From: Clostridium culturomicium | Lineage (GTDB): Bacteria > Bacillota > Clostridia > Clostridiales > Clostridiaceae | Length of the DNA stretch: 64,000 nucleotides | Direction: 5' to 3' | NCBI RefSeq assembly: GCF_000821305.1 | Contig: NZ_CCXK01000016.1 | Span: 423,033-487,032, forward strand | Shown here: positions 51,749 to 60,434 of the stretch, in pieces | Layout: every line of letters begins with the position of its first letter | Position numbering within the stretch: position 1 is the stretch's first letter | Notes under the pieces: model-generated | What the model was told of the DNA's origin: nothing | What the model saw: only the letters and a program-made list of their open reading frames with translations | Database searches by the model: none | Program-made: the position numbers and the translations under genes

Positions 51749-54445
51749 ATGGGAGAAAATAAAAATTCAGATAAAACAACAAAGAAATCAGACCCTAATG
51801 ATAAAAATAAAGAATCAAAAAATAAAAAATCCCCGAAAAATAAACCTAAGAAAGTTAAAAAGAAAAAGAATATAGTTTTTAAGGTTATATATATAACTCT
51901 TTTATTGCTGATTGTAGCAAGTATCGCTGCAGGATTCGGTGTAGTTGGACACCTTATTAGCAAAGCACCTGAGCTTGATGTTAACTTAATCATGAATAAT
52001 GGTGAAACAACCCTTATATATGATGATAAAGGTGAAGAAATCGATGAATACAAATCTCCTGAAAAGAGAATTTCCGTCAAATTTGCTGATGCACCTCAAT
52101 ACTTAAAGGATGCCTTTGTTTCCATAGAAGACCAAAGGTTCTATGAGCACGAAGGAATTGATATTAGAAGACTTGGAGGAGCAATCATTCAAGACGTAAA
52201 AATTATCCTTGGTTTATCTAACGCAGAGATTCAAGGAGCTTCTACAATCACCCAACAACTTGTTAAGTATAAATACTTCCTAGTTAGCTCTATGCAAGAC
52301 AGAACAAGTATAGAGAGGAAAATCCAAGAAATTTATATGGCTATAAATTTAGAAAAAGAACTGTCAAAAGATCAGATTCTTGAAGCATATATGAATACTA
52401 TTCTTTTAGGTGGTAATGCTTATGGTATTGAAGCTGCTGCAAATATGTATTTTAATTTATCGGTTGGTGACCTAACCTTAAAACAATGTGCATTCCTTGC
52501 AAGTGCTGCCCAAAATCCATATTTATCTTACACAAATTCATTAGCTGCTTTTGAGCAAGGTATAGCTTTTGATTCACCTAGAACAAGTTTAGTTTTAGGT
52601 AAAATGCTAGAGCTTGGAAAGATATCTCAAGCTGAATATGACGAAGCAATGGCAGAACCATTAACCTTTACCTTTACTGATGTGGGCTCAAACGTAATGA
52701 ATTATGAATGGTTCTCTAGACCAGTTGTTAAACAAGTAGCCGCCGACTTAATGGACACTTATGGTTACACAGAGACTGAAGCTTATGACAAAATCAGCTA
52801 CGGTGGCCTTAGAATTTATACAACAATGGATAAACAATTACAGGATTCTGTTCAACAAATAATGAATGACTTCCTTTCTGCTTACCCAGGAGTTCAAGCA
52901 GGAGGAGCAATCGTAGATTATGTTAATGGTCAAACAAAAGCTTTAATTGGTGGTGTTGGTGAACATCCAGCAATGTCTTACAATCGAGCAATTTCTGTAG
53001 GAAATGACGGTCAAACCTTCCTACGTGCTTTTGGTTCTAGTATAAAACCACTTACAGTTTACGGACCTGCCATTGACAGTCAAATTCTTACTGCTGGTTC
53101 AGTATTCGTTGACGGACCTCTTCCAAGAGATGTAGGTTCAAAATATACATCTGATGGAAGCACTTATAGTCCTACTAACCTTCCAAACAGATATGATGGT
53201 TATATAACTGTTCGTGAAGCTATTAGACAATCTAAAAATACAACAGCAGTTTCTATCGTAGATAAAATAGGGTTATCAACTTCTGTTGCTTATGCTGAAA
53301 AATTTGGCTTAAGCATCAGTGAAAGTAATAAAACAAGTATCTCCGCTCTTGCCCTTGGAGAAATTGATGGTACCACTCCTCATGAGATGGCTCAAGCCTT
53401 TGGTGCCTTTGGAAATCAAGGTGTAATGAACGAAGCTAAAATCTACACAAAAGTAACTGATAAAGATGGTAAGGTTCTACTTGAGCCTCAAGGTGAAGCA
53501 ACTCAAGTTTTATCTCCACAAGCAGCTTACATCACTTACGATATGATGAAGGAATCAATCGCATATACAGGTCCTAGTGCTATCTTCGGTGGTATGGAGG
53601 TTAGAGGTAAAACAGGTACATCTGAAGACTTCAGAAACCTTACTTTTGCTGGATTAACACCATATTTCTCTGGAGCAATCTGGATTGGATATGATGATAA
53701 CAGTCCTCTACCTGGTCCTGACTATAATGCTGGTCTTTTAGGACTTCATAACAGTGATAGGTCAGCAGCTCTATGGGGGCAAATGATGAAATCAGCCCAT
53801 GAAGGACTTGAGTATAAAGAACTTGAACAACCAGGTGGTATTTCTTATGTTTCTATTTCTAAGGATTCAGGAACTCTACCTACTGAACTTACAAGCAGAG
53901 ATCCTAGAGGAAACAGAATATATACTGAAATGTTCATTAATGGAACTCAGCCTACAACCTTAGATAATGTTCACGTTGAACTTGAGGTTGTTAAAGTTGG
54001 TGAAGGAGACAATGCTAAATACTACTTCCCATCTGATAAAACACCTAAGGATAAAATTGAGAAGGTAGTATTTATCACTCGTGATAAAAATAGATATCCT
54101 ACTGTAATGACAGATAGTAAATATCTAGCTCCTGATCCTGGTGATAAAGATCCAACAGAGTATAAAGAAGAAGAAAAACCTAAAGATGAGGAAAATAAAG
54201 ATCCAAACAAGCCTGAGAAACCAGAAAAACCTGAAAAACCTGAGAAACCTGAAAATCCAGGTGGAGGCAATGGTAATGGTACCGATGGTGAAACAGGTGG
54301 TGACAATGGAGATGGCGAAGGTGAAGATGAAAGTACTGGTCAGGGTAATAGTACTGGTAACGGTGCAAACTCTAATGGTGCAACTACCTACCATATCCCA
54401 TCTTATAGATTTTCAATGTATGACTTTATAAAAATGTTTGGTTAA
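51749..54445 (+). CDS. Class A penicillin-binding protein (PBP1A type)
   Basis: Bifunctional peptidoglycan synthase of 898 residues. A lysine-rich cytoplasmic tail (1-45) and one helix (about 48-70) precede the glycosyltransferase domain, with catalytic EDQRFYEHEGIDIRRLGG near residue 128 and GASTITQQLVKYKY near 165. The transpeptidase has SSIKPL (SxxK) near residue 430, SKNT (SxN) near 500 and KTGT near 620. The C-terminus is a Pro-Glu-Lys repeat followed by a Gly/Asn-rich stretch and a short YHIPSYRFSMYDFIKMFG end. AAGGAGGAG precedes the ATG at 51749. Single gene with a shared terminator. Confidence 0.93.
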   Translation: MGENKNSDKTTKKSDPNDKNKESKNKKSPKNKPKKVKKKKNIVFKVIYITLLLLIVASIAAGFGVVGHLISKAPELDVNLIMNNGETTLIYDDKGEEIDEYKSPEKRISVKFADAPQYLKDAFVSIEDQRFYEHEGIDIRRLGGAIIQDVKIILGLSNAEIQGASTITQQLVKYKYFLVSSMQDRTSIERKIQEIYMAINLEKELSKDQILEAYMNTILLGGNAYGIEAAANMYFNLSVGDLTLKQCAFLASAAQNPYLSYTNSLAAFEQGIAFDSPRTSLVLGKMLELGKISQAEYDEAMAEPLTFTFTDVGSNVMNYEWFSRPVVKQVAADLMDTYGYTETEAYDKISYGGLRIYTTMDKQLQDSVQQIMNDFLSAYPGVQAGGAIVDYVNGQTKALIGGVGEHPAMSYNRAISVGNDGQTFLRAFGSSIKPLTVYGPAIDSQILTAGSVFVDGPLPRDVGSKYTSDGSTYSPTNLPNRYDGYITVREAIRQSKNTTAVSIVDKIGLSTSVAYAEKFGLSISESNKTSISALALGEIDGTTPHEMAQAFGAFGNQGVMNEAKIYTKVTDKDGKVLLEPQGEATQVLSPQAAYITYDMMKESIAYTGPSAIFGGMEVRGKTGTSEDFRNLTFAGLTPYFSGAIWIGYDDNSPLPGPDYNAGLLGLHNSDRSAALWGQMMKSAHEGLEYKELEQPGGISYVSISKDSGTLPTELTSRDPRGNRIYTEMFINGTQPTTLDNVHVELEVVKVGEGDNAKYYFPSDKTPKDKIEKVVFITRDKNRYPTVMTDSKYLAPDPGDKDPTEYKEEEKPKDEENKDPNKPEKPEKPEKPEKPENPGGGNGNGTDGETGGDNGDGEGEDESTGQGNSTGNGANSNGATTYHIPSYRFSMYDFIKMFG

Positions 54446-54457
54446 AACTGTTTAAAT

Positions 54458-54496
54458 AAAAAAGACTTTTCTAGGTAAACTAGAAAAGTCTTTTTT
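54458..54496. terminator. Bidirectional terminator between PBP and spoVAE
   Basis: Perfect 17-bp arms AAAAAAGACTTTTCTAG and its mirror with a GTAAA loop between convergent genes. Confidence 0.9.
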
Positions 54497-54503
54497 ATTT
54501 TTA

Positions 54504-54875
54504 TTACATTTTAGATTTAGAGTTAAATATTACAGACATTAAATATCCAAATACAATTGCTGCAGCAATTCCAGCTGAAGCTGATTTAACGCCGCCTGTT
54601 ATTACTCCCAGAAGACCTATTCTATCAACCTCTTCCATTACTCCCTTTGCTAGAGTGAACCCAAAGCCAGGTAATGGAACCCTTGCTCCTGACAATCCAA
54701 ACTTTTCAATTTTCTCATAAATACCAAAAGCTTGAAGCACTACTCCACTTACAACAAAAATAACAAGTATTCTAGCTGGAGTTAATTTTGTTGTATCCAT
54801 TAAGATTTGTCCTATAACACAAATAATTCCTCCTACCAGAAAAACCTTTGCAAAATCCATCCACATATTCTCCAT
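54504..54875 (-). CDS. spoVAE: Stage V sporulation protein AE
   Basis: Small membrane protein of the SpoVA channel that moves dipicolinic acid into the spore. Four hydrophobic helices; FLVGGIICVIGQILMDTTKLTPARILV near the start and FGLSGARVPLPGFGFTLAKGV in the middle are typical. The start at 54875 comes one base after the spoVAD stop, with GGAGGTGAG upstream. About 123 residues. Third gene of spoVAC-AD-AE, the minimal SpoVA set of clostridia. Confidence 0.92.
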   Translation of the reverse strand: MENMWMDFAKVFLVGGIICVIGQILMDTTKLTPARILVIFVVSGVVLQAFGIYEKIEKFGLSGARVPLPGFGFTLAKGVMEEVDRIGLLGVITGGVKSASAGIAAAIVFGYLMSVIFNSKSKM

Positions 54876-54876
54876 A

Positions 54877-55896
54877 CTACTCACCTCCACACTCAATGGC
54901 AATAGCATGTGCTATAGCTGGAATACTCTCTCCTTGCAGGCTTGAAATAGCACTCAAAAGTGCTCCTGTTGCAATTAATAAAACTCTTTTATACTTTCCA
55001 CATACTAATCCTTTATAAATCATACTGCTCATTACTGTTGCACAGCAGCCAGCTCCGCTTCCTCCCGAATTAGTTGCTTGAACTTGATCATCAAAGATTT
55101 CATCTCCACAATCAATATAATTTGAAGATATATCATATCCATACTCTTTCAATAAATCTATAGTTATCTGCTTTCCAATTGCACCCAAATCACCAGATAC
55201 GATTAAATCATAATCACTTGGTTTTCTTCCTGTATCTTCAAAATGCTGTTTTATGGTATCAACCGCTGCTGGGCTCATAGCTGCTCCCATCTCATTTGGA
55301 TCAGTTATACCATAATCCTTTACTTTTCCAATGGTAATATGAGTTACATAAGGTGCTTTATTTCCCTTACTCGATAAAACCACAGCACCACACCCCGTAA
55401 CTGTCCATTGTGAAGCAGGTGATCTCTGACTTCCCATTTCTAGTGGTGCCCTGTATTGACGCTCTGCTGTTGAAAAGTGTGAAGATACTACTACAAGCAT
55501 ATTATCTCCAAAGCCGCCTTCAAGACACATGGACGCCATAGAAATACCTTCTATAAAGGTTGAGCATGCTCCATAGAGACCTAAAAATGGAATATTAACT
55601 TCACGTGCCATAAAACAAGATGGCATTAACTGGTTGATTAAGTCTCCAGAAAACATATATGAAATGTCTTTTTCTTTGAGATTCACACTAGATAATACCT
55701 GTCTCGCAGCTTTTAGCTGCATTTGAGTTTCAGCTGCTTCAAAGGTTTTGCATCCACAAGTATCATCTTCAAGAACTTCATCAAAAAAACTTTTTAAAGG
55801 TCCCTTTCCCTCCTTAGGACCAACAATACTATATGTGCCTAGAATTCTAGGCTTACTTGTTAACTCTGCTGTTTGTGTTCCCATTCTTCTTGCCAT
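54877..55896 (-). CDS. spoVAD: Stage V sporulation protein AD
   Basis: Thiolase-fold protein of 339 residues that binds dipicolinic acid for the SpoVA channel. GTYSIVGPKEGKGPLKSFFDEVL near the start, GLYGACSTFIEGISMASMCLEGG near residue 110 and ATNSGGSGAGCCATVMSS near 270 match the family. It follows spoVAC by 4 bases with an AGGTGG site, and its stop is next to the spoVAE start, so all three are coupled. Confidence 0.95.
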   Translation of the reverse strand: MARRMGTQTAELTSKPRILGTYSIVGPKEGKGPLKSFFDEVLEDDTCGCKTFEAAETQMQLKAARQVLSSVNLKEKDISYMFSGDLINQLMPSCFMAREVNIPFLGLYGACSTFIEGISMASMCLEGGFGDNMLVVVSSHFSTAERQYRAPLEMGSQRSPASQWTVTGCGAVVLSSKGNKAPYVTHITIGKVKDYGITDPNEMGAAMSPAAVDTIKQHFEDTGRKPSDYDLIVSGDLGAIGKQITIDLLKEYGYDISSNYIDCGDEIFDDQVQATNSGGSGAGCCATVMSSMIYKGLVCGKYKRVLLIATGALLSAISSLQGESIPAIAHAIAIECGGE

Positions 55897-55900
55897 ATAA

Positions 55901-56353
55901 TTACCACCTAAAGATATAATATATTAATCCTAATATTACTGATGAACTAATGCTATACACTAATACAGGTCCTGCTATTATAAACATCTTAGCAGCTACC
56001 CCAAATATATATCCCTCTTTTTTAAATTCAATAGAAGGAGAAACTATAGAATTTGCAAATCCCGTTATCGGAACCACTGATCCAGCTCCTGCATAATCTC
56101 CAATCTTGTCATATATCCCAATTCCTGTTAACAGTGCTCCAAGAAAAATCATTATAATTGTTTCCCAGTTTACAGCCTGTATTCTATCGAGACCAGTATA
56201 TTGAAGAATCTTAAATATAACTTCTCCAATGACACAGATTAATCCGCCCGTCCAAAACGCCCTAAAACAATTTCTAAAAATATTTGGCTTTGGCTTGGTA
56301 TCTTCATAAAGAGTTTGAAACTTATCTTTAATTTTCTTTTCCTTAACCTTCAT
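55901..56353 (-). CDS. spoVAC: Stage V sporulation protein AC
   Basis: Membrane protein of about 150 residues and four to five helices, the mechanosensitive component of the SpoVA DPA channel. FRNCFRAFWTGGLICVIGEVIFKIL and GDYAGAGSVVPITGFANSIVSPSIEFKKEGYIFG are typical. The start at 56353 has AAGGAGGAG upstream; a longer frame lacks a site. First gene of the operon. Expression in the forespore is expected from the family; the upstream region was not clear enough to call a sigma-G promoter. Confidence 0.93.
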   Translation of the reverse strand: MKVKEKKIKDKFQTLYEDTKPKPNIFRNCFRAFWTGGLICVIGEVIFKILQYTGLDRIQAVNWETIIMIFLGALLTGIGIYDKIGDYAGAGSVVPITGFANSIVSPSIEFKKEGYIFGVAAKMFIIAGPVLVYSISSSVILGLIYYIFRW

Positions 56354-56474
56354 ACGTACTCCTCCTTTATAATTTTCATTGTTTTGCATTAGTAAAAGCA
56401 ATAATACTTAGTATCTGCAAAACCTAAAAAATTAAACAAAACACAAGCAAAAGAACTTTAAAGATAAAAAAATA

Positions 56475-56498
56475 AAGGAACTCCACCAGGAGTTCCTT
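56475..56498 (-). terminator. Terminator of the spoIIA operon
   Basis: AAGGAACTCC/GGAGTTCCTT arms with an ACCA loop, followed by TTATTTTTTTATC on the minus strand, about 30 bases beyond the sigF stop. Confidence 0.85.
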
Positions 56499-56503
56499 CC
56501 ATA

Positions 56504-56526
56504 ATTCTAAATTCTAAATTCTAAAT
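56504..56526. repeat. Short ATTCTAA heptamer array, 3 copies
   Basis: Three tandem copies of ATTCTAA directly after the sigF stop codon region and before its terminator. A four-copy array of the same unit is at 58388-58417. Confidence 0.8.
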
Positions 56527-57282
56527 TTAACCTGTAAGTCTATCTTTCATTATCTTAAGAACCTTTTTCTCAATTCTCGAAACCTGAACCTGACTTATGC
56601 CAAGCATCTTTGCAACTTGTATTTGCGTTTTATCCTTAAAATACCGCAGCAAGATAATCTGCCTTGATTTCACATCTAAAGTAGAAAGTGCTTCTTTAAG
56701 TGCTATTTTATCGATAACGTCATTATCTTCTTCAAAATCTTCACTAAGTTTATCTATAAGCAATACCGGTGCACCATCATCTTGGTGAATTGTATCATAT
56801 AAATATTGAAGACTATTAGCAGATTCTAATGCTGTTAAAATATCCTCTTTATCGACCTTAGAATATTCTGATAATTCCTCAAGGGTTGGTTCCCTTCCCA
56901 ATATCTTTGTTAATGCATCCTTATCATAATGGAGTTTACGAGCTGTATTTTTTACACTCCGGCTCACCTTTATCATTCCATCATCTCTTAAAAACCTTTT
57001 TATTTCCCCTATAATCATAGGCACTGCATAAGTAGAAAACTTCACATTAAAACTATCATCGAAATTATTTATAGCTTTTACTAAGCCTATACATCCAATT
57101 TGAAAAATATCATCATATTCATAGCCTCTATTGAGGAACTTCTTGCTAATTGATGATACAAGCGGAAGATTCATCTCTGTTAGTAGGTCTAGTGCAAGAT
57201 TATCTCCCGCTTTAGCTTTTCTTATAAGCTCTTTATTATCATCATAATTATACCCATTGCTTCTATGAACTTTATCACTCAT
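56527..57282 (-). CDS. sigF: RNA polymerase sporulation sigma factor SigF
   Basis: 251 residues, forespore-specific sigma factor. Region 2 is YEYDDIFQIGCIGLVKAINNFDDSFNVKFSTYAVPMIIGEIKRFLRDDG; region 4 is LDVKSRQIILLRYFKDKTQIQVAKMLGISQVQVSRIEKKVLKIMK. It follows spoIIAB by 8 bases. AGGTGA precedes the ATG. The three-gene operon spoIIAA-spoIIAB-sigF is intact, so early forespore control should be the standard partner-switch system. Confidence 0.97.
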   Translation of the reverse strand: MSDKVHRSNGYNYDDNKELIRKAKAGDNLALDLLTEMNLPLVSSISKKFLNRGYEYDDIFQIGCIGLVKAINNFDDSFNVKFSTYAVPMIIGEIKRFLRDDGMIKVSRSVKNTARKLHYDKDALTKILGREPTLEELSEYSKVDKEDILTALESANSLQYLYDTIHQDDGAPVLLIDKLSEDFEEDNDVIDKIALKEALSTLDVKSRQIILLRYFKDKTQIQVAKMLGISQVQVSRIEKKVLKIMKDRLTG

Positions 57283-57290
57283 ATTGTCAC

Positions 57291-57722
57291 CTACACTACT
57301 GAGTTAAAAACTTTCTTCATTATAACTGTTGTTCCAACACCTACTTCAGATACAACCTTTAATTCATCCATGAAAGTTTCCATAACAGTAAATCCCATCC
57401 CTGATCTTTCTAAATCAGGTCTAGAAGTATAAAGCGGCTGTCTTGCTACATCCACATTGTCAATTCCTTTCCCTTCATCAATTACCTTAACCTCTAACAC
57501 GTTGCCGATAATTGATGCTTCAAGCTTTACAACCTGTTCTTCACTTTCTTCTCCATATCCGTGAATTATAGCATTAGTAACAGCTTCAGACACAGCAGTT
57601 TTGATATCACTAATCTCATCTAGGGTTGGGTCAAGCTGTGCAGCAAAAGCAGAAATAACAACTCTGGCAAAGCTTTCATTTCTTGATAAGCTAGTAAATT
57701 CAACTTTCATTTTATTCTCCAT
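57291..57722 (-). CDS. spoIIAB: Anti-sigma F factor SpoIIAB
   Basis: Histidine-kinase-fold ATPase that binds SigF and phosphorylates SpoIIAA. Motifs: AVSEAVTNAIIHGYG (N box), VIDEGKGI (G1) and RSGMGFTVMETFMD (G2). The ATG at 57722, giving MENKMKVEF, aligns with homologues and has GGGGAGG upstream. About 143 residues. Middle gene of the operon. Confidence 0.96.
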   Translation of the reverse strand: MENKMKVEFTSLSRNESFARVVISAFAAQLDPTLDEISDIKTAVSEAVTNAIIHGYGEESEEQVVKLEASIIGNVLEVKVIDEGKGIDNVDVARQPLYTSRPDLERSGMGFTVMETFMDELKVVSEVGVGTTVIMKKVFNSVV

Positions 57723-57739
57723 AAACTTCAAATCCTCCC

Positions 57740-58075
57740 CTAAGCATTCTTTAGTGCTTCTTCTACATCATCATATATTGAAATTATTTTAAACATCCCT
57801 GATAATTCAAATATTCTCTTTACAGCAGGTCTAACATTTGTGATACAAACCTTGCCGCCTCTTAAAGACATCTTCTTATATCTTCCTATTACAGCTCCAA
57901 TTCCTGAACTATCCATAAAATTTACACCTTCAAAGTTAAAGATAAGAGTCTTATAGCTGTGATTATCTAAAATATCATCTACTCTAATTCTAACTTCCTC
58001 TGCATTATGATGATCAAGTTCACCTACTAAGGCAACTACAACCTTATCGTCCAAAGGCTCAAATCTAAGTATCAT
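57740..58075 (-). CDS. spoIIAA: Anti-sigma F factor antagonist SpoIIAA
   Basis: STAS-domain protein of 111 residues. The phosphorylated serine lies in FMDSSGIGAVIGRYKKM near residue 55. Dephosphorylated SpoIIAA frees SigF from SpoIIAB. GGAGGGA precedes the ATG. First gene of the operon, with a TATAAT-bearing promoter region upstream. Confidence 0.96.
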   Translation of the reverse strand: MILRFEPLDDKVVVALVGELDHHNAEEVRIRVDDILDNHSYKTLIFNFEGVNFMDSSGIGAVIGRYKKMSLRGGKVCITNVRPAVKRIFELSGMFKIISIYDDVEEALKNA

Positions 58076-58134
58076 ATACGTCCCTCCAACCTATTATATA
58101 TATTACCAATTTTTCCATTTAGAATACTAAATCC

Positions 58135-58163
58135 ATTATACACCATCTTTTAATTTTGTTACA
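58135..58163 (-). promoter_or_regulatory. Candidate promoter of the spoIIA operon
   Basis: On the minus strand TGTAAC and a perfect TATAAT are 17 bases apart, about 60 bases before spoIIAA. The -35 match is weak. No convincing sigma-H promoter or Spo0A box was seen by eye. The rest of the 58076-58420 gap holds a terminator and a heptamer array. Confidence 0.4.
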
Positions 58164-58274
58164 GTTTTTCCCAAGATTTCTTTTAGAAATTTAAGTCATA
58201 TTGCGACTTTTTCATATAGTGATCCCCACATTCTCTTTTCCTTCTACATTATTAATCCTCTAAGATAAAAAAAT

Positions 58275-58308
58275 AAAGACCTAGCTTTTAAATAAAGCCA
58301 GGTCTTTT
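58275..58308 (-). terminator. Terminator of the histidine-degradation operon
   Basis: AAAGACCT/AGGTCTTT arms extended by GCTTT/AAAGC pairing, with a T-rich end on the minus strand, about 115 bases beyond the last stop. Confidence 0.75.
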
Positions 58309-58387
58309 CTAATAAAAGTTCAAATCAAATTTAGAACAACTAGATGCAAAATAAAACCAAAGAAATTCCACCGTACTTTCTCCAACT

Positions 58388-58417
58388 ATTCTAAATTCTA
58401 AATTCTAAATTCTAAAT
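58388..58417. repeat. ATTCTAA heptamer array, 4 copies
   Basis: Four perfect tandem copies of ATTCTAA just after the cyclodeaminase stop codon. Confidence 0.85.
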
Positions 58418-58420
58418 ATA

Positions 58421-59056
58421 TTAAATATGCTCATTTACTACATCAAGGATCTCTTTTTGTAATCTTACACCATCTTCACTTATAACTTTAATTTCTTCTC
58501 TTAAAGCTGTTGTAAATTCTTCATCTTTTATTGAGCCAAGATTAATTTTAACATTCATTATAGCTCCTTCAATAGTCGCTTGTGCAAGTAAAGCTGCTAC
58601 TCCTGCATCAGAAATAGCATTTTTATTACCATGATCAATAGCAATCTCTATAATTTCATATATATCATAAGCTTTTCTAGCAACCTCTAATGGTACATTT
58701 GTTGCAGCCTTATAAGCCTCTTGAATTACTTCACTTCTTGCTGCCTTTTCCTCTTCTGTTTCCTTTGGCATCTTAAACGCAGCCATAAGCTTATTAAAAA
58801 CCTGTGTATCTTCATTCATAAGCCTTAAGAAATCATCTTTTAAATCATTAGCCTTTACTAATCCAGCATCAACTGAAGCTCTTTCTTCATCACCTAAAGC
58901 TAAATAAGCCTTCTTTCCTACTGTTAAGTTAAATACCATTGAAGTTAATGCAGCTCCAAGGGATCCACAAAGGGCAGCAACACTTCCTCCACCTGGTGCT
59001 GGTGAATTTGAAGCAAGTTCATTTATAAACTCATTTACATGCATTTTATCTAACAT
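58421..59056 (-). CDS. fchA: Cyclodeaminase/cyclohydrolase family protein (formimidoyl-THF cyclodeaminase)
   Basis: 211 residues, helical protein of the FTCD_C family. VNEFINELASNSPAPGGGSVAALCGSLGAALTSMVFNLT near the start is diagnostic. In this operon, next to a stand-alone formiminotransferase, it should release ammonia from 5-formimino-THF, the job of the C-terminal half of the mammalian bifunctional enzyme. AGGAGG precedes the ATG. Last gene of the operon. Confidence 0.88.
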   Translation of the reverse strand: MLDKMHVNEFINELASNSPAPGGGSVAALCGSLGAALTSMVFNLTVGKKAYLALGDEERASVDAGLVKANDLKDDFLRLMNEDTQVFNKLMAAFKMPKETEEEKAARSEVIQEAYKAATNVPLEVARKAYDIYEIIEIAIDHGNKNAISDAGVAALLAQATIEGAIMNVKINLGSIKDEEFTTALREEIKVISEDGVRLQKEILDVVNEHI

Positions 59057-59088
59057 AATTCATCCTCCTAATACTAAACTTTATTTAA

Positions 59089-60336
59089 TTATAAATTACT
59101 AACTACTATCTTACCATCTTTTATTACTGTGTCTATAGCATTGATACCGAAATGATAGATTAAATAATTTAAATTTGGACTATTAAATATTGCTATATCA
59201 GCCCTCTTACCAACTTCAATAGATCCAATTTCTTTTTCCCTATTTATTGCACTAGCTGCATTAATTGTCATGGCATTAATAACTTCCGCTGGCAACATTC
59301 TCATTCCAAAACATGCAAAGGTCATTACAGTTTGAAGAGATTCTGTTGGTGAAGTGCCTGGATTGCAATCTGTAGCTAAAGCTACAGCAACCCCAGCATC
59401 AATCATATCTCTAGCTCTTGCAAATTTTCCAACCATTAAATAAAAGGCTGTTGAAGGTAATAGAACTGCGACAACATTATTATCACTTAATGCCTTAATT
59501 CCTTTATCTGAAGCAGCAATTAAATGCTCAGCTGAAATACATTTCAGCTTTCCAGCCAGCTCTGCTCCTCCAATAGATTCAACTTCATCTCCATGAAGCT
59601 TTAACTTAAAGCCATGCTCTTCTCCAGCCTTAAGTATTTTCTCCGTTTCCTCAGTTGAAAACACTCCTTCTTCACAGAAGCAATCTATAAATTCAGCTAA
59701 ATTCTCCTCTGCAACTTTAGGAATCATCTCATTAATTAAGGTATCTATAAACCCTTCTCTATTTCCCTTAAATTCTGGAGGAATAGCATGTGCTCCCATA
59801 AAGGTGGATACTATATCAACCTCATGCTCTTCATTTAAAATTTGATTTACCTTTAAAAGCTTTCTTTCTGTCTCTAAATCAAGTCCATAGCCTGATTTAC
59901 TCTCAACAGTAGTAGTTCCATGCCTTAACATTAAATCTAAGCGCTTCTTACTAGCCTCAACTAAACTCTCTATTGAAGCTGCACGGGTATTTCTAACTGT
60001 ACTTAAGATTCCACCACCACTATTTAATATTTCAATATATCCAACCTTATTCAATTTCATAGGAAGCTCATTCTCTCTGCTTCCTGCATAAACAAGGTGT
60101 GTATGAGGATCTACAAGTCCTGGAGTCACTGTTTTGCCTCTTCCATCTATAACCTTAGAATATTCCTTTAAATATTCTAAATAGCCCTCACCGCTGCCAA
60201 TGGCTTTAATCTTACCATTTTCAATAACTACATACCCATTTTCTATGATGCCTGCATCCTTCATTGCAGCCCCTGCTTTTCTTCCTTGTCCTGCACAGGT
60301 TACCAAGCAATCTATATTTTTTATAATTATATACAT
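59089..60336 (-). CDS. hutI: Imidazolonepropionase
   Basis: Amidohydrolase that opens imidazolone propionate to formiminoglutamate in histidine breakdown. The metal motif DPHTHLVYAGSRENEL is near residue 78, with further ligands in FMGAHAIPPEFK, LKLHGDEVE and ATDCNPGTSPTESLQT. 415 residues, usual. A TAGGGGG site precedes the ATG. It follows ftcD by about 100 bases and precedes the cyclodeaminase by about 30. Confidence 0.96.
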   Translation of the reverse strand: MYIIIKNIDCLVTCAGQGRKAGAAMKDAGIIENGYVVIENGKIKAIGSGEGYLEYLKEYSKVIDGRGKTVTPGLVDPHTHLVYAGSRENELPMKLNKVGYIEILNSGGGILSTVRNTRAASIESLVEASKKRLDLMLRHGTTTVESKSGYGLDLETERKLLKVNQILNEEHEVDIVSTFMGAHAIPPEFKGNREGFIDTLINEMIPKVAEENLAEFIDCFCEEGVFSTEETEKILKAGEEHGFKLKLHGDEVESIGGAELAGKLKCISAEHLIAASDKGIKALSDNNVVAVLLPSTAFYLMVGKFARARDMIDAGVAVALATDCNPGTSPTESLQTVMTFACFGMRMLPAEVINAMTINAASAINREKEIGSIEVGKRADIAIFNSPNLNYLIYHFGINAIDTVIKDGKIVVSNL

Positions 60337-60434
60337 AGTTTGTTCCCCCTATATAGCTATAAAACTAGAGGTAGTCACAAGCTCAAACTTCCTGAAAAAT
60401 CATTCAATTTAAGCTATGACCACCATCATTAATT

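Noticed and set aside
54022..54431. Several overlapping frames on both strands over the PBP C-terminus
   Set aside because: They are shadows of the Pro/Glu/Lys and Gly/Asn low-complexity coding sequence of the penicillin-binding protein.
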